A DNA stretch of 5,069 bases from Prosthecobacter sp. (GCA_020216965.1 JAIWOJ010000216.1:1-5069), one strand, 5' to 3'. Shown: positions 1 to 5,069, numbered from the stretch's first letter. Notes: generated by a model not told the origin, from the sequence alone. Program-made: numbers and translations.

Positions 1-897
1 GTGCGCGCCGGTGCCTGCCAGGTGCAGGGGACGATCAATGGCTACGGCGAGCGCGTGGGGAACTGCAATCTCATCACCGTCATGCCCAACCTCCAGATCA
101 AGATGGGCATTGATCTCGGCATCGACCTCACCCGACTGCGGGAGCTGGCTTACTTCGTCGATGAACTGGCCAACGTGCCGCACGACATCCGCGCGCCTTA
201 CGTCGGCCTGGCTGCCTTTACCCACAAAGGCGGCCTGCACGTCCATGCCGTGCAAAAGCTCGCCCGCACCTATGAGCACGTCGATCCCGCTCTCGTCGGC
301 AATGAGCGCATCATCACCATCTCCGACATGAGCGGCCAATCAAACGTCTTGGTGAAGGCGGAGGGCATGGGCATCCCCTTGGCAAAAGGCTCCCCCGAGG
401 TCAATCAGGTGCTGGCTGAGGTCAAACGACTGGAGAGCGAGGGCTACGAATTTGAGGCCGCTGAGGCTAGCTTTGAGCTCCTCATCCGCCGCCAGCTAGG
501 GCGTGAGATCCGCAGTTTTGACCTCATCGAATACCATACCACCCACCGCCATCACCCAGGTGCCAGCGGCGAGACGACGGAGGCGACGGTCAAAATCAGC
601 GTCCACGGCAAGCCCGAATACACCGTGGACGAGGGGGACGGCCCCGTGAACGCGCTGGACAAAGCCCTGCGCAAAGCGCTGCTGCCACACTTCCCAAAAA
701 TCGCTCAAGTCCGCCTTGAGGACTACAAAGTGCGCATCATCGACAGCGGCACCGGCACCGCCGCCAAGACGCGCGTGCTCATCGTCACCAGCGATGGCAG
801 CCGCACCTGGGGCACCGTGGGCGTCAGCACGAACATCATCGATGCCTCCTGGGAAGCCCTCGTGGACAGCCTGGAGTATTTCCTGATGAAAAACTGA
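1..897 (+). CDS. cimA: (R)-citramalate synthase, C-terminal part (5'-truncated by window edge)
   Basis: The enzyme condenses pyruvate with acetyl-CoA to (R)-citramalate, the first step of the threonine-independent route to 2-oxobutanoate and isoleucine, in the cytosol. The visible 298 residues begin inside the catalytic domain. The first codon (GTG) is the Val of the family's AVRAGA stretch, so it is not a start. Residues 8-24 carry the QVQGTINGYGER-GN-NL core typical of the LeuA/CimA barrel end. Residues 73-84 (FTHKGGLHVHAV) and the SDMSGQSNV stretch (108-116) belong to the linker subdomains. About residues 195-298 form the LeuA-type regulatory dimer domain, which binds the feedback effector in this family. 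The ending GVSTNIIDASWEALVDS is characteristic of the CimA subgroup rather than 2-isopropylmalate synthase. Full CimA proteins are about 520-540 residues, so roughly 230 N-terminal residues, with the catalytic HxH and most active-site residues, lie upstream. Homocitrate synthase is less likely because of the C-terminal domain. The stop is TGA at 895-897. Confidence 0.93.
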   Translation: MRAGACQVQGTINGYGERVGNCNLITVMPNLQIKMGIDLGIDLTRLRELAYFVDELANVPHDIRAPYVGLAAFTHKGGLHVHAVQKLARTYEHVDPALVGNERIITISDMSGQSNVLVKAEGMGIPLAKGSPEVNQVLAEVKRLESEGYEFEAAEASFELLIRRQLGREIRSFDLIEYHTTHRHHPGASGETTEATVKISVHGKPEYTVDEGDGPVNALDKALRKALLPHFPKIAQVRLEDYKVRIIDSGTGTAAKTRVLIVTSDGSRTWGTVGVSTNIIDASWEALVDSLEYFLMKN

Positions 898-970
898 TCC
901 CCCCAGCAAACGTCGCCCCAGAGCTTCTGCCAAGGCTTGCTCCCACGCGCTGCCGCCTCTATGAAACACC

Positions 971-1825
971 ATGGCTGACGATGGCTACGAACTCCTGGAC
1001 AGCGGTGGATTTCAGAAACTGGAGCGCTTTGGCGCCGTGGTGCTCTCACGCCCCTGCGCCCAGGCGGTCTGGCGCAAAACCCAGCCAGAAACCACCTGGC
1101 GGCGTGCCACCGCCTCCTTTTTCCGCGATGGCGGGAACCAGTGGCGTGGCCGTGACCGCCTGCCAGAGACCTGGGAGATTGAGGTGGATGGCACGCGCTT
1201 CCTGCTCAGTTCCACGGATTTCGGCCACCTCGGCATCTTTCCTGAGCAGCGTGAGCCTTGGTTGCGCATCCGTCAGACGTGCCGGGATTATGAAAAACGT
1301 GTGGGCCGCCCGGCGCGGGTGCTGAACCTTTTTGCCTACTCTGGCGGCAGCACGCTGGCGGCGGCGCACGGCGGGGCAGAGGTCTGCCATGTGGACGCCT
1401 CCCGCGGCATGGTGGACTGGGCGCGGAAAAACGCCGCGCTCAATGGCCTGCAAGAGCATCCCATCCGCTGGATCGTGGATGATGTGACGAAATTCCTAGA
1501 ACGCGAGCTAAGGCGGGAGCGGCGCTATGATCTCGTCATCCTGGACCCTCCCAGCTATGGGCGCGGGGCAAAGGGAGAGGTCTTCAAAATTGAGGATGAC
1601 CTGCCACGCCTGCTGGCACTGCTGAAGTCGCTCATGTCCACACAGCCCCTTGGGGCACTGCTTTCCTGCCATACGCCCGAGCTGACCCCCATCTCCCTCA
1701 GCCATCTTTTGAGGCAAGAATTCGGCCCCGATGGCAGGCTGGAGGCCGGTGAAATGCTCCTCCGCGGCGCAGAGGGCGTGCTGCCGGTGCCCAGCGGTAG
1801 CTTTTGCTGGTGGCTGGCGGCCTGA
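971..1825 (+). CDS. Class I SAM-dependent methyltransferase, RlmI/RlmK-like, no PUA domain
   Basis: Predicted 284-residue cytosolic methyltransferase with a Rossmann fold. Motif I is NLFAYSGG (residues 119-126), which binds SAM. Motif II is VDAS (141-144), where the Asp should contact the ribose. The acidic DD at 170-171 fits the adenine-side loop. Motif IV is LDPPSYG (191-197), the DPP(S/K) signature of the RlmI/RlmK and related RNA methyltransferases. An upstream GIFPEQREPW stretch (88-97) is typical of the Methyltrans_SAM family. Unlike RlmI, there is no N-terminal PUA RNA-binding domain; residues 1-85 form a short beta-rich lead-in. The likely substrate is rRNA or another RNA, but neither substrate nor position can be read from the sequence. 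The ATG at 971 lies 73 bp after cimA. No clear Shine-Dalgarno precedes it, and the ATG at 961 is out of frame. Co-transcription with cimA is possible, since no terminator is seen between them. The gene ends 11 bp from the stop of the converging regulator gene. Confidence 0.85.
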   Translation: MADDGYELLDSGGFQKLERFGAVVLSRPCAQAVWRKTQPETTWRRATASFFRDGGNQWRGRDRLPETWEIEVDGTRFLLSSTDFGHLGIFPEQREPWLRIRQTCRDYEKRVGRPARVLNLFAYSGGSTLAAAHGGAEVCHVDASRGMVDWARKNAALNGLQEHPIRWIVDDVTKFLERELRRERRYDLVILDPPSYGRGAKGEVFKIEDDLPRLLALLKSLMSTQPLGALLSCHTPELTPISLSHLLRQEFGPDGRLEAGEMLLRGAEGVLPVPSGSFCWWLAA

Positions 1826-1836
1826 GCCCCGCAAAC

Positions 1837-2703
1837 TTACCGGCTACCACCTAGCACGCGCATTTGTGCGCGGTATTCACGCGGCGTCAGGCCCACCACT
1901 TCACGGAAGCGGCGGTTAAAGTTCGCCAAATTCCTGTAACCGCAGTCCAGGGCGATGTCTGTGATGTTTTGCTGATCCTCCGTAATCATGCGGCAGGCAC
2001 GGCCGATGCGCACCTCGTTGATATATTCAGGCACCGTTTTGCCCGTGCGTGAGCGGAAAAAGCGGCTGAAAGCTCCCTCACTCAGGTGGGCCAGCTTGGC
2101 GAGCTGCTTGCGGTCAATGTCCTCCGTGAGGTTTTGATGGATGTGATCCACCACGCGCTGCATCCGGTCTTGATCCCCTGAGTGCAGAGCAGGCTCATAG
2201 CTGGCACTGGCGAGCGGTTGCAGGTCTTTCGACCGGCTCAGCACATCCAGGATGCCCAGCAGCTCGACCACGCGCGTCAGGCCGCTGGCGTCCGCCAGGC
2301 GGCGCATCCGGGTGGTCACGTCCCGGCGTGTCGTGCCAGAGACCTCCAGCCCCCGCGCGCTGCGCCGCAGTAGGCTCTTCACGGGCTCCATTTCCGGCAG
2401 GCTCATGAAATCCTGGCCGAGAAAGGACTCCGTAAAACGCACGATGATCGCATCCACACTGGCGCCACTGACCTCATCCTGATGCCAGACGTGGGGTAGA
2501 TTAGAGCCCAGCACCACCAGATCTCCATCCACCAGCGGGGAGATATTATCCCCCACCACACGGTGCCCACGGCTGCGAATGGCGAGCGTGATTTGATACT
2601 CAGGATGAAAGTGCCAGCGTGTCCCGTAATCAGGGCCATGCACGACCTCGCAGTGGAAGGATTCCCAGTCACGACGGGGCACTTTTTCAAAAACAGGCTT
2701 CAT
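1837..2703 (-). CDS. AraC-family transcriptional regulator (cupin sensor + double HTH)
   Basis: DNA-binding regulator of 288 residues. The N-terminal AraC-type cupin (about 20-100) has HFHPEYQ (31-37) and NLPHVWHQ (68-75), the usual ligand-pocket histidines. A linker of about 100-180 follows. The C-terminal AraC/XylS domain (about 183-283) has helix-turn-helix 1 near LAKLAHLSEGAFSRFFR (201-217) and helix-turn-helix 2 near ITDIALDCGY (247-256). It closes with the family signature NFNRRFREVVGLTPREYR (261-278). The ATG at 2703 was chosen because MKPVFEKVPR starts directly before the conserved part and a weak GAAGAG lies 9 nt upstream. ATG at 2721 and TTG at 2745 are in-frame alternatives adding 6 and 14 residues. 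The gene lies 78 bp downstream of the EamA transporter on the same strand and may be co-transcribed with it. Its cupin probably senses a small polar ligand such as a sugar, but the ligand cannot be named. Stop is TAA at 1837-1839. Confidence 0.9.
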   Translation of the reverse strand: MKPVFEKVPRRDWESFHCEVVHGPDYGTRWHFHPEYQITLAIRSRGHRVVGDNISPLVDGDLVVLGSNLPHVWHQDEVSGASVDAIIVRFTESFLGQDFMSLPEMEPVKSLLRRSARGLEVSGTTRRDVTTRMRRLADASGLTRVVELLGILDVLSRSKDLQPLASASYEPALHSGDQDRMQRVVDHIHQNLTEDIDRKQLAKLAHLSEGAFSRFFRSRTGKTVPEYINEVRIGRACRMITEDQQNITDIALDCGYRNLANFNRRFREVVGLTPREYRAQMRVLGGSR

Positions 2704-2733
2704 GGTGGTAGCGCTCTTCATACACGCCAACCC

Positions 2734-2744
2734 TGGCAATGCCA
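2734..2744. promoter_or_regulatory. 11-bp palindrome TGGCA-A-TGCCA in the AraC gene leader
   Basis: A perfect inverted repeat, TGGCA then one base then TGCCA, lies about 30 bp upstream of the preferred AraC-gene start and between it and the transporter stop. The position would suit an operator for autoregulation or a small leader hairpin. AraC proteins usually bind direct repeats rather than short palindromes, and an 11-bp palindrome can occur by chance. The assignment is weak. Confidence 0.25.
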
Positions 2745-2781
2745 ATCACCAGATGGCAGTTCCCGGTATGGAAATGTCCCC

Positions 2782-3648
2782 TCAACGTCGCTGTCCCGTC
2801 CAGCGTTCCAGCCAGGGCAAGGCTAGCACCGAGCCTGCAATGATACCTGCCCCCAGGTAAAAGCCTGGCCTCATGTGCTCAGATGTCCCAAACACCAGCG
2901 CTGCCAGGGCGATGCCATAGAGAGGCTCTAAATTGTACACCACATTCACCGTGAAGACAGGCAGTCGCCTCAGCACATCCATGTAGCCCGCATAGGCCCA
3001 GACCGTGCAGACACTGGCAAAAAACACCAGCAGCAGCAGACTGCGCAGGTCTGGCAAAGCGACCTCTGCCCCCTCCAGCCACCACCAGCCGGGCAGGCAG
3101 CCGAGAAATGCACCCACCATCTGCCAGGTGCCCATCACCGCATCATGACAGCGGGTGACCATCTGCTTTGTGCAGACGACAAACACCGCAGCCAGGGCCG
3201 CAGCAGCCAGCGCCACACTAAAGCCCACCCAGTGCCGCAGCTCCACCTCATAGATCAGCCACACCGCCCCCAGCATCACCCCACCCACCACCAACTCTAG
3301 CGGACGCCAGCGCCTGCTGCCATCCACCCAGGGCTCAAGCAACGAACACCACAGCATCGAGGTAGGCATCGCCGCCAGACTCACCGACGCCGTCGAAAGC
3401 CGCGCCGAAAGGAAAAATAGAACCCAGTGCCCCCCCAGCAGAGCCCCCAGAAACAACAATCTGCGCCAGGGCTCAGGCGGCAGCCACAGAGATTGCCCCC
3501 GCACCCGCGCCAGCCAGGCAAACCCCAGGGCCGCCATCGCCGTCCGCCACAGCAGCATCAGTACCGGCGGCAGCTCGATCAGCTTGCCCAAGACCGCCGT
3601 AAACCCCCACACGGCAATCACGAGGTGGAGTTTGAGGAGGTCGCGCAT
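2782..3648 (-). CDS. DMT-superfamily transporter, EamA family (10 TM)
   Basis: Inner-membrane permease of 288 residues with two EamA halves. Hydrophobic segments fall at roughly residues 4-20, 28-47, 62-80, 86-104, 117-134, 140-159, 170-190, 201-222, 228-252 and 261-280, the ten-helix plan of the drug/metabolite transporter superfamily. The opening LLKLHLVIAVWGFTAVLGKLI is typical of the family. Each half has a helix 4-type motif: PTSMLWCSLLEP (95-106) in the first and VVYNLEPLYGIALAALVFG (236-254) in the second. Members export amino acids, metabolites or drugs, but the substrate cannot be predicted. The ATG at 3648 was chosen because the family's N-terminus begins there. An in-frame TTG at 3714 would add 22 non-hydrophobic, unconserved-looking residues. 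No Shine-Dalgarno is evident. The gene is transcribed toward the AraC-type regulator, which may control it. It diverges from the HTH-receiver gene across a ~440-bp region. Confidence 0.88.
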   Translation of the reverse strand: MRDLLKLHLVIAVWGFTAVLGKLIELPPVLMLLWRTAMAALGFAWLARVRGQSLWLPPEPWRRLLFLGALLGGHWVLFFLSARLSTASVSLAAMPTSMLWCSLLEPWVDGSRRWRPLELVVGGVMLGAVWLIYEVELRHWVGFSVALAAAALAAVFVVCTKQMVTRCHDAVMGTWQMVGAFLGCLPGWWWLEGAEVALPDLRSLLLLVFFASVCTVWAYAGYMDVLRRLPVFTVNVVYNLEPLYGIALAALVFGTSEHMRPGFYLGAGIIAGSVLALPWLERWTGQRR

Positions 3649-3882
3649 CAGGGGCAGAGCATTAAGCACGGCGCAAAGGTCTCCACAAGAAGCGATTGCC
3701 GGGCAGGATGCCAAACGCAGGGCTTTTTGCCGACCCGATTTACGCCGCTTGGAAAAATGGACCGGGCAGGCATGGGCCAGCTCCAGGGTACTACGATAAT
3801 CTGGCCGATTTTGAGAACTGCTCTAAACCACGGAAGCTATGCAGATTGTAACAGTTTCAGCGTTGGTTTGTACTCAGTGCTT

Positions 3883-3899
3883 GCAGGTTCAAGAACTGC
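3883..3899. repeat. Imperfect palindrome, possible operator (GTTC-AA-GAAC core)
   Basis: The arms GCA(G)GTTC and GAACTGC flank an AA spacer, a near-perfect inverted repeat with one extra base in the left arm. It lies in the divergent control region about 235 bp upstream of the transporter start and about 195 bp upstream of the HTH-receiver start. A regulator site is plausible, but nothing in the sequence names the protein that binds it. Confidence 0.25.
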
Positions 3900-4005
3900 C
3901 ACCAAACACAAATCCTCTCTTTTTTGTGACTCATTTTATAGATTCCTCCTTTTCTTCCAGATGCGGGAGTGATGATTGGGCAAAAAAAGCCTTGCTGTTT
4001 TGGTA

Positions 4006-4015
4006 ATTATATAAC
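4006..4015. promoter_or_regulatory. TATA-rich -10-like element on both strands
   Basis: The block ATTATATAAC reads TATAAT on the - strand (4011 to 4006) and TATAAC on the + strand (4010-4015). It sits in the most AT-rich part of the intergenic region, about 80 bp before the preferred HTH-receiver start. A TTGCTG at 3992-3997 is only 12 bp from the + strand hexamer, too close for a standard sigma-70 -35. The -10 call rests on composition and position alone. Confidence 0.3.
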
Positions 4016-4041
4016 AGCTTTGTCGCATTCCTGATTGAACC

Positions 4042-4063
4042 CCATCTGCCCGCCAGGAGATGG
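4042..4063 (+). promoter_or_regulatory. Inverted repeat covering the AGGAG and the upstream ATG
   Basis: CCATCT (4042-4047) and AGATGG (4058-4063) can pair across a 10-nt loop. The AGGAG at 4055-4059 spans the loop end and right arm, and the ATG at 4060-4062 lies in the right arm. AGGAG directly abuts that ATG (no spacer) and lies 33 nt from the ATG at 4093, so it is badly placed for either start. The hairpin is short and may be chance. Confidence 0.25.
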
Positions 4064-4092
4064 CCCCCCCGTTCACCTCTCTGCCAACCTTT

Positions 4093-4659
4093 ATGTCCGA
4101 CACCCTGCCTCCCGAATTGATGACGGTCAAAGAGACCTCTGAGTATCTGCGGATCCCCCTGCCGACGGTCTATTACCTCGTGCAGCGCGGTCAGTTGCCA
4201 GCCGTGCAAATCGGCGGGCGCTGGCGCATCAAGCGCAGTCTGCTGGACCGTGACGTGCTGCGCAAAGAAGAAGAGGCCGGGCAGCCCACCGTCATGGTCG
4301 TAGATGATGACCCTGCCCTACAAGCCCTATTTAAGCAATTTCTCAAAAGGGCAGGTTTTGGCCGCCTCGTCGTGGGCACTGGCGCGGAGGCCATCAGCCT
4401 CGCCAAGAAGCAGAAATTCGACTTTGTCTTTCTCGACCTGAAGCTGCCAGACGTGCCTGGGGATGAAGTGTACTCCCAGCTCAAAGAACTGCACCCAGAT
4501 CTCCCCATCGTCATCATCACCGGCTACCCAGATAGTGAGGTGCTCAGCCGCATCCTCAGCCTGGGCCCCGTCACCGTGATCAAAAAACCGCTGGAGTTTG
4601 ACCAGCTCAATAAGGCGGTGAAACAACTCGGCCATAAAGGCTCCGAAGCGCTCGTCTAG
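4093..4659 (+). CDS. Excisionase/MerR-type HTH fused to response-regulator receiver domain
   Basis: Orphan two-component regulator of 188 residues from the ATG at 4093 (199 if the ATG at 4060 is used). Residues about 9-57 form an excisionase-family winged helix-turn-helix: LMTVKETSEYLRIPLPTVYYL, then the wing-like VQIGGRWRIKRSLLD. Residues about 65-180 are a CheY-like receiver with acidic pocket VVDDDP (D71-D72), phosphoacceptor D115 in FLDLKLPD, the conserved Thr (T143) in ITGY, and K165 in KKP. All phosphorylation residues are present, so it should be active as a phospho-switch. The order is the reverse of most DNA-binding response regulators, which have the receiver first. No histidine kinase is in the window. 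The start at 4093 was preferred because the extra 11 residues from 4060 look unconserved. An AGGAG at 4055-4059 is too near one start and too far from the other. A strong terminator follows the stop by 18 bp, so it is the last gene of its transcript and probably monocistronic. Confidence 0.87.
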   Translation: MSDTLPPELMTVKETSEYLRIPLPTVYYLVQRGQLPAVQIGGRWRIKRSLLDRDVLRKEEEAGQPTVMVVDDDPALQALFKQFLKRAGFGRLVVGTGAEAISLAKKQKFDFVFLDLKLPDVPGDEVYSQLKELHPDLPIVIITGYPDSEVLSRILSLGPVTVIKKPLEFDQLNKAVKQLGHKGSEALV

Positions 4660-4677
4660 ACCAGACATCTCCCGAAT

Positions 4678-4710
4678 TCAAAAGGCCCGGTGACCTACCG
4701 GGCCTTTTGA
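4678..4710 (+). terminator. Strong intrinsic terminator after the HTH-receiver gene
   Basis: A perfect 14-bp stem, TCAAAAGGCCCGGT against ACCGGGCCTTTTGA, closes a 5-nt loop (GACCT). The 3' arm ends in TTTT and a second TTTT follows at 4711-4714. The A-run in the 5' arm makes the structure nearly symmetrical, so it could also stop transcription from the - strand. It begins 18 bp after the stop codon. Confidence 0.9.
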
Positions 4711-4749
4711 TTTTCCGGAAAAGGAGCGTCTGCATTTCCCGGCAGCAGA

Positions 4750-4865
4750 GCTGCCGCGCGCACTCCAAGACGCTCCGCGCTGCTCTGGCTTTCTGAGCTT
4801 CGCGGTAGCGTCTTGGAATGCGGTAGCACCAAGCTACCGCTTTTCTGAGGGTGGATGCAGGACAA
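4750..4865 (+). repeat. Dispersed repeat unit, copy A (long hairpin + terminator hairpin)
   Basis: A 116-bp unit, repeated at 4947-5061 in the same orientation. It opens with GCTGCCGCGCGC and folds into a long imperfect hairpin over 4762-4819 (21 pairs, one mismatch, one bulged T at 4806, a small internal loop and a 9-nt apical loop). A second hairpin follows (4820-4840) with a T-run, and the unit ends with a shared tail, GGGTGG-TGCAGGACAA. The word GCGGTAGC occurs twice (4802-4809 and 4820-4827). No open reading frame or transposase is inside, so it is non-autonomous: a REP/MITE-like element or a family of small structured RNAs. A GGCAGC at 4741-4746 can also pair with the first six bases of the unit. 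Which strand is transcribed is unknown; + is given because the T-runs lie on it. Confidence 0.8.
4820..4844 (+). terminator. Terminator-like hairpin within repeat copy A
   Basis: GCGGTAGC and GCTACCGC form a perfect 8-bp GC-rich stem around a 5-nt loop (ACCAA), followed by TTTT. This is the form of an intrinsic terminator, though the T-run is short. The left arm could alternatively pair with GCTGCCGC at 4750-4757 (one G-U), closing the long upstream hairpin instead. Confidence 0.6.
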
Positions 4866-4867
4866 GC

Positions 4868-4918
4868 GCGGGATTACGAGTTTGGGCGTTCCCCCGCTTT
4901 TTTGATGGCTGCAAGAGC
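4868..4918 (+). repeat. Possible decayed repeat tail between the two full copies
   Basis: GCGGG (4868-4872) can pair with CCCGC (4893-4897), followed directly by six T (4898-4903) and then GATGGCTGCAAGAGCA. This resembles the end of copy B, where CCGC, six T, then ATGGGTGGCTGCAGGACA occur in the same order. The upstream long-hairpin part is absent. It may be a degenerate remnant of a third unit or an independent weak terminator. Confidence 0.35.
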
Positions 4919-4946
4919 AGCGAGACCCGCACAGAAAGCGGCGGCG

Positions 4947-5061
4947 GCTGCCGCGCGCACTCCAAGACGCTCCGTGCTGTTCTGGCGTCTGGAGCTTCGC
5001 GGCAGCGTTTTGGAGTGCGGTAGCCGCAGCTACCGCTTTTTTATGGGTGGCTGCAGGACAA
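4947..5061 (+). repeat. Dispersed repeat unit, copy B (long hairpin + terminator hairpin)
   Basis: A 115-bp unit starting 197 bp after the start of copy A. The long hairpin spans 4959-5016 (22 pairs including three G-U, a bulged C at 5003 and a 9-nt apical loop). The terminator hairpin and shared tail follow. In the first 78 positions it differs from copy A at nine sites, nearly all of them compatible with the same fold. The internal word is GCGGCAGC (4999-5006), an exact complement of the opening GCTGCCGC, where copy A has GCGGTAGC. Eight bases remain to the window edge, so it cannot be said whether more copies follow. Confidence 0.8.
5017..5042 (+). terminator. Terminator-like hairpin within repeat copy B
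   Basis: GCGGTAGC and GCTACCGC form a perfect 8-bp stem around a tetraloop (CGCA) and are followed by six T. This is a better intrinsic terminator than its counterpart in copy A. The stem words are identical in both copies while the loop differs in sequence and length, which argues that the stem is what is kept. Confidence 0.65.
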
Positions 5062-5069
5062 AGGATCGC

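Larger units (their letters stand above)
3649..4092. other. Divergent intergenic region between transporter and HTH-receiver gene
   Basis: About 440 bases without a convincing gene. Reading frames that cross it are antisense to the transporter or lack any recognisable domain. The half next to the transporter is GC-rich. Positions about 3900-4025 are clearly AT-rich for this genome and include a pyrimidine run (3914-3926), an A-run (3982-3988) and the TATA-like block at 4006-4015. It must hold promoters for both flanking genes, but no well-spaced -35/-10 pair stands out on either strand. Small inverted repeats at 3883-3899 and 4042-4063 are described separately. Confidence 0.6.

Noticed and set aside
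1..3. GTG at the window start as a start codon of a complete 298-residue protein
   Set aside because: The protein begins in the middle of the conserved CimA AVRAGA...GER-GN segment, so the gene must continue upstream.
496..972. A 158-codon - strand reading frame opposite cimA
   Set aside because: It is a shadow frame of cimA with no recognisable motif; the + strand frame encodes the conserved LeuA dimer domain.
1790..1810. CCAGC/GCTGG hairpin near the methyltransferase stop as a terminator
   Set aside because: It has only a 5-bp stem with a 10-base loop inside the coding sequence and no following T-run.
3883..3899. LexA (SOS) box reading of GGTTC-AA-GAACT
   Set aside because: As I recall, the verrucomicrobial LexA motif has GTTC and GAAC arms with a four-base spacer. 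The spacer here is two bases and neither flanking gene is an SOS gene.
3427..3972. A 181-codon + strand reading frame
   Set aside because: It is antisense to the transporter for over a third of its length, is rich in Gln/Pro/Arg as shadow frames of GC-rich genes are, and shows no domain; the transporter on the other strand has clear membrane helices.
4327..4668. A 113-codon - strand reading frame opposite the receiver domain
   Set aside because: It is fully antisense to the receiver domain with all its catalytic residues, and has no features of its own.
4750..5061. CRISPR array
   Set aside because: There are only two long (~115 bp) units, 197 bp apart, with internal hairpins and terminators; no short direct repeats with regular spacers, and no cas genes.
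4750..5061. Insertion sequence ends
   Set aside because: The units are direct copies rather than terminal inverted repeats, only ~80 bp separates them, and no transposase is encoded.

Overview
This is a GC-rich bacterial window with five protein-coding genes and a repeat-bearing non-coding tail. No rRNA, tRNA, CRISPR array or transposase gene is visible. The gene set, the GC-rich codon use, the scarcity of clear Shine-Dalgarno sequences, the CimA type, and the excisionase-HTH/receiver fusion suggest a Verrucomicrobiota member (Prosthecobacter/Verrucomicrobium-like). That is an inference from remembered families, not a search.

Layout. (i) Positions 1-897 hold the C-terminal part of (R)-citramalate synthase (cimA, + strand), whose catalytic barrel start lies outside the window. 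(ii) Positions 971-1825 (+) encode a class I SAM-dependent methyltransferase of the RlmI/RlmK-like type without an N-terminal PUA domain. (iii) Two genes on the - strand converge on it: a DMT/EamA-family transporter (2782-3648) and, downstream of it, an AraC-family regulator (1837-2703). They probably form a two-gene unit. (iv) Positions 3649-4092 form a divergent intergenic region with an AT-rich stretch that should hold promoters for the transporter and for the next gene. (v) Positions 4093-4659 (+) encode a small protein with an N-terminal excisionase/MerR-like helix-turn-helix and a C-terminal response-regulator receiver domain, closed by a strong intrinsic terminator at 4678-4710. (vi) Positions 4711-5069 contain no gene. 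They carry two ~115-bp copies of a dispersed repeat in the same orientation, plus a possible decayed third tail between them.

The repeat is the most unusual element. Each copy has a long imperfect hairpin followed by a terminator-like hairpin with a T-run. An 8-nt word is shared between the closing stem of the first and the stem of the second, so two folds compete. Nine substitutions separate the copies before the terminator loop. Four fall in the apical loop, one in a bulge, three turn Watson-Crick pairs into G-U wobbles and one is a mismatch/pair change. That is the pattern expected if the fold matters as RNA.

Functionally the window is a mosaic: branched-chain amino-acid (isoleucine) biosynthesis, probable RNA modification, small-molecule transport with a local regulator, and an orphan phospho-responsive regulator. 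Nothing ties the five genes into one pathway.
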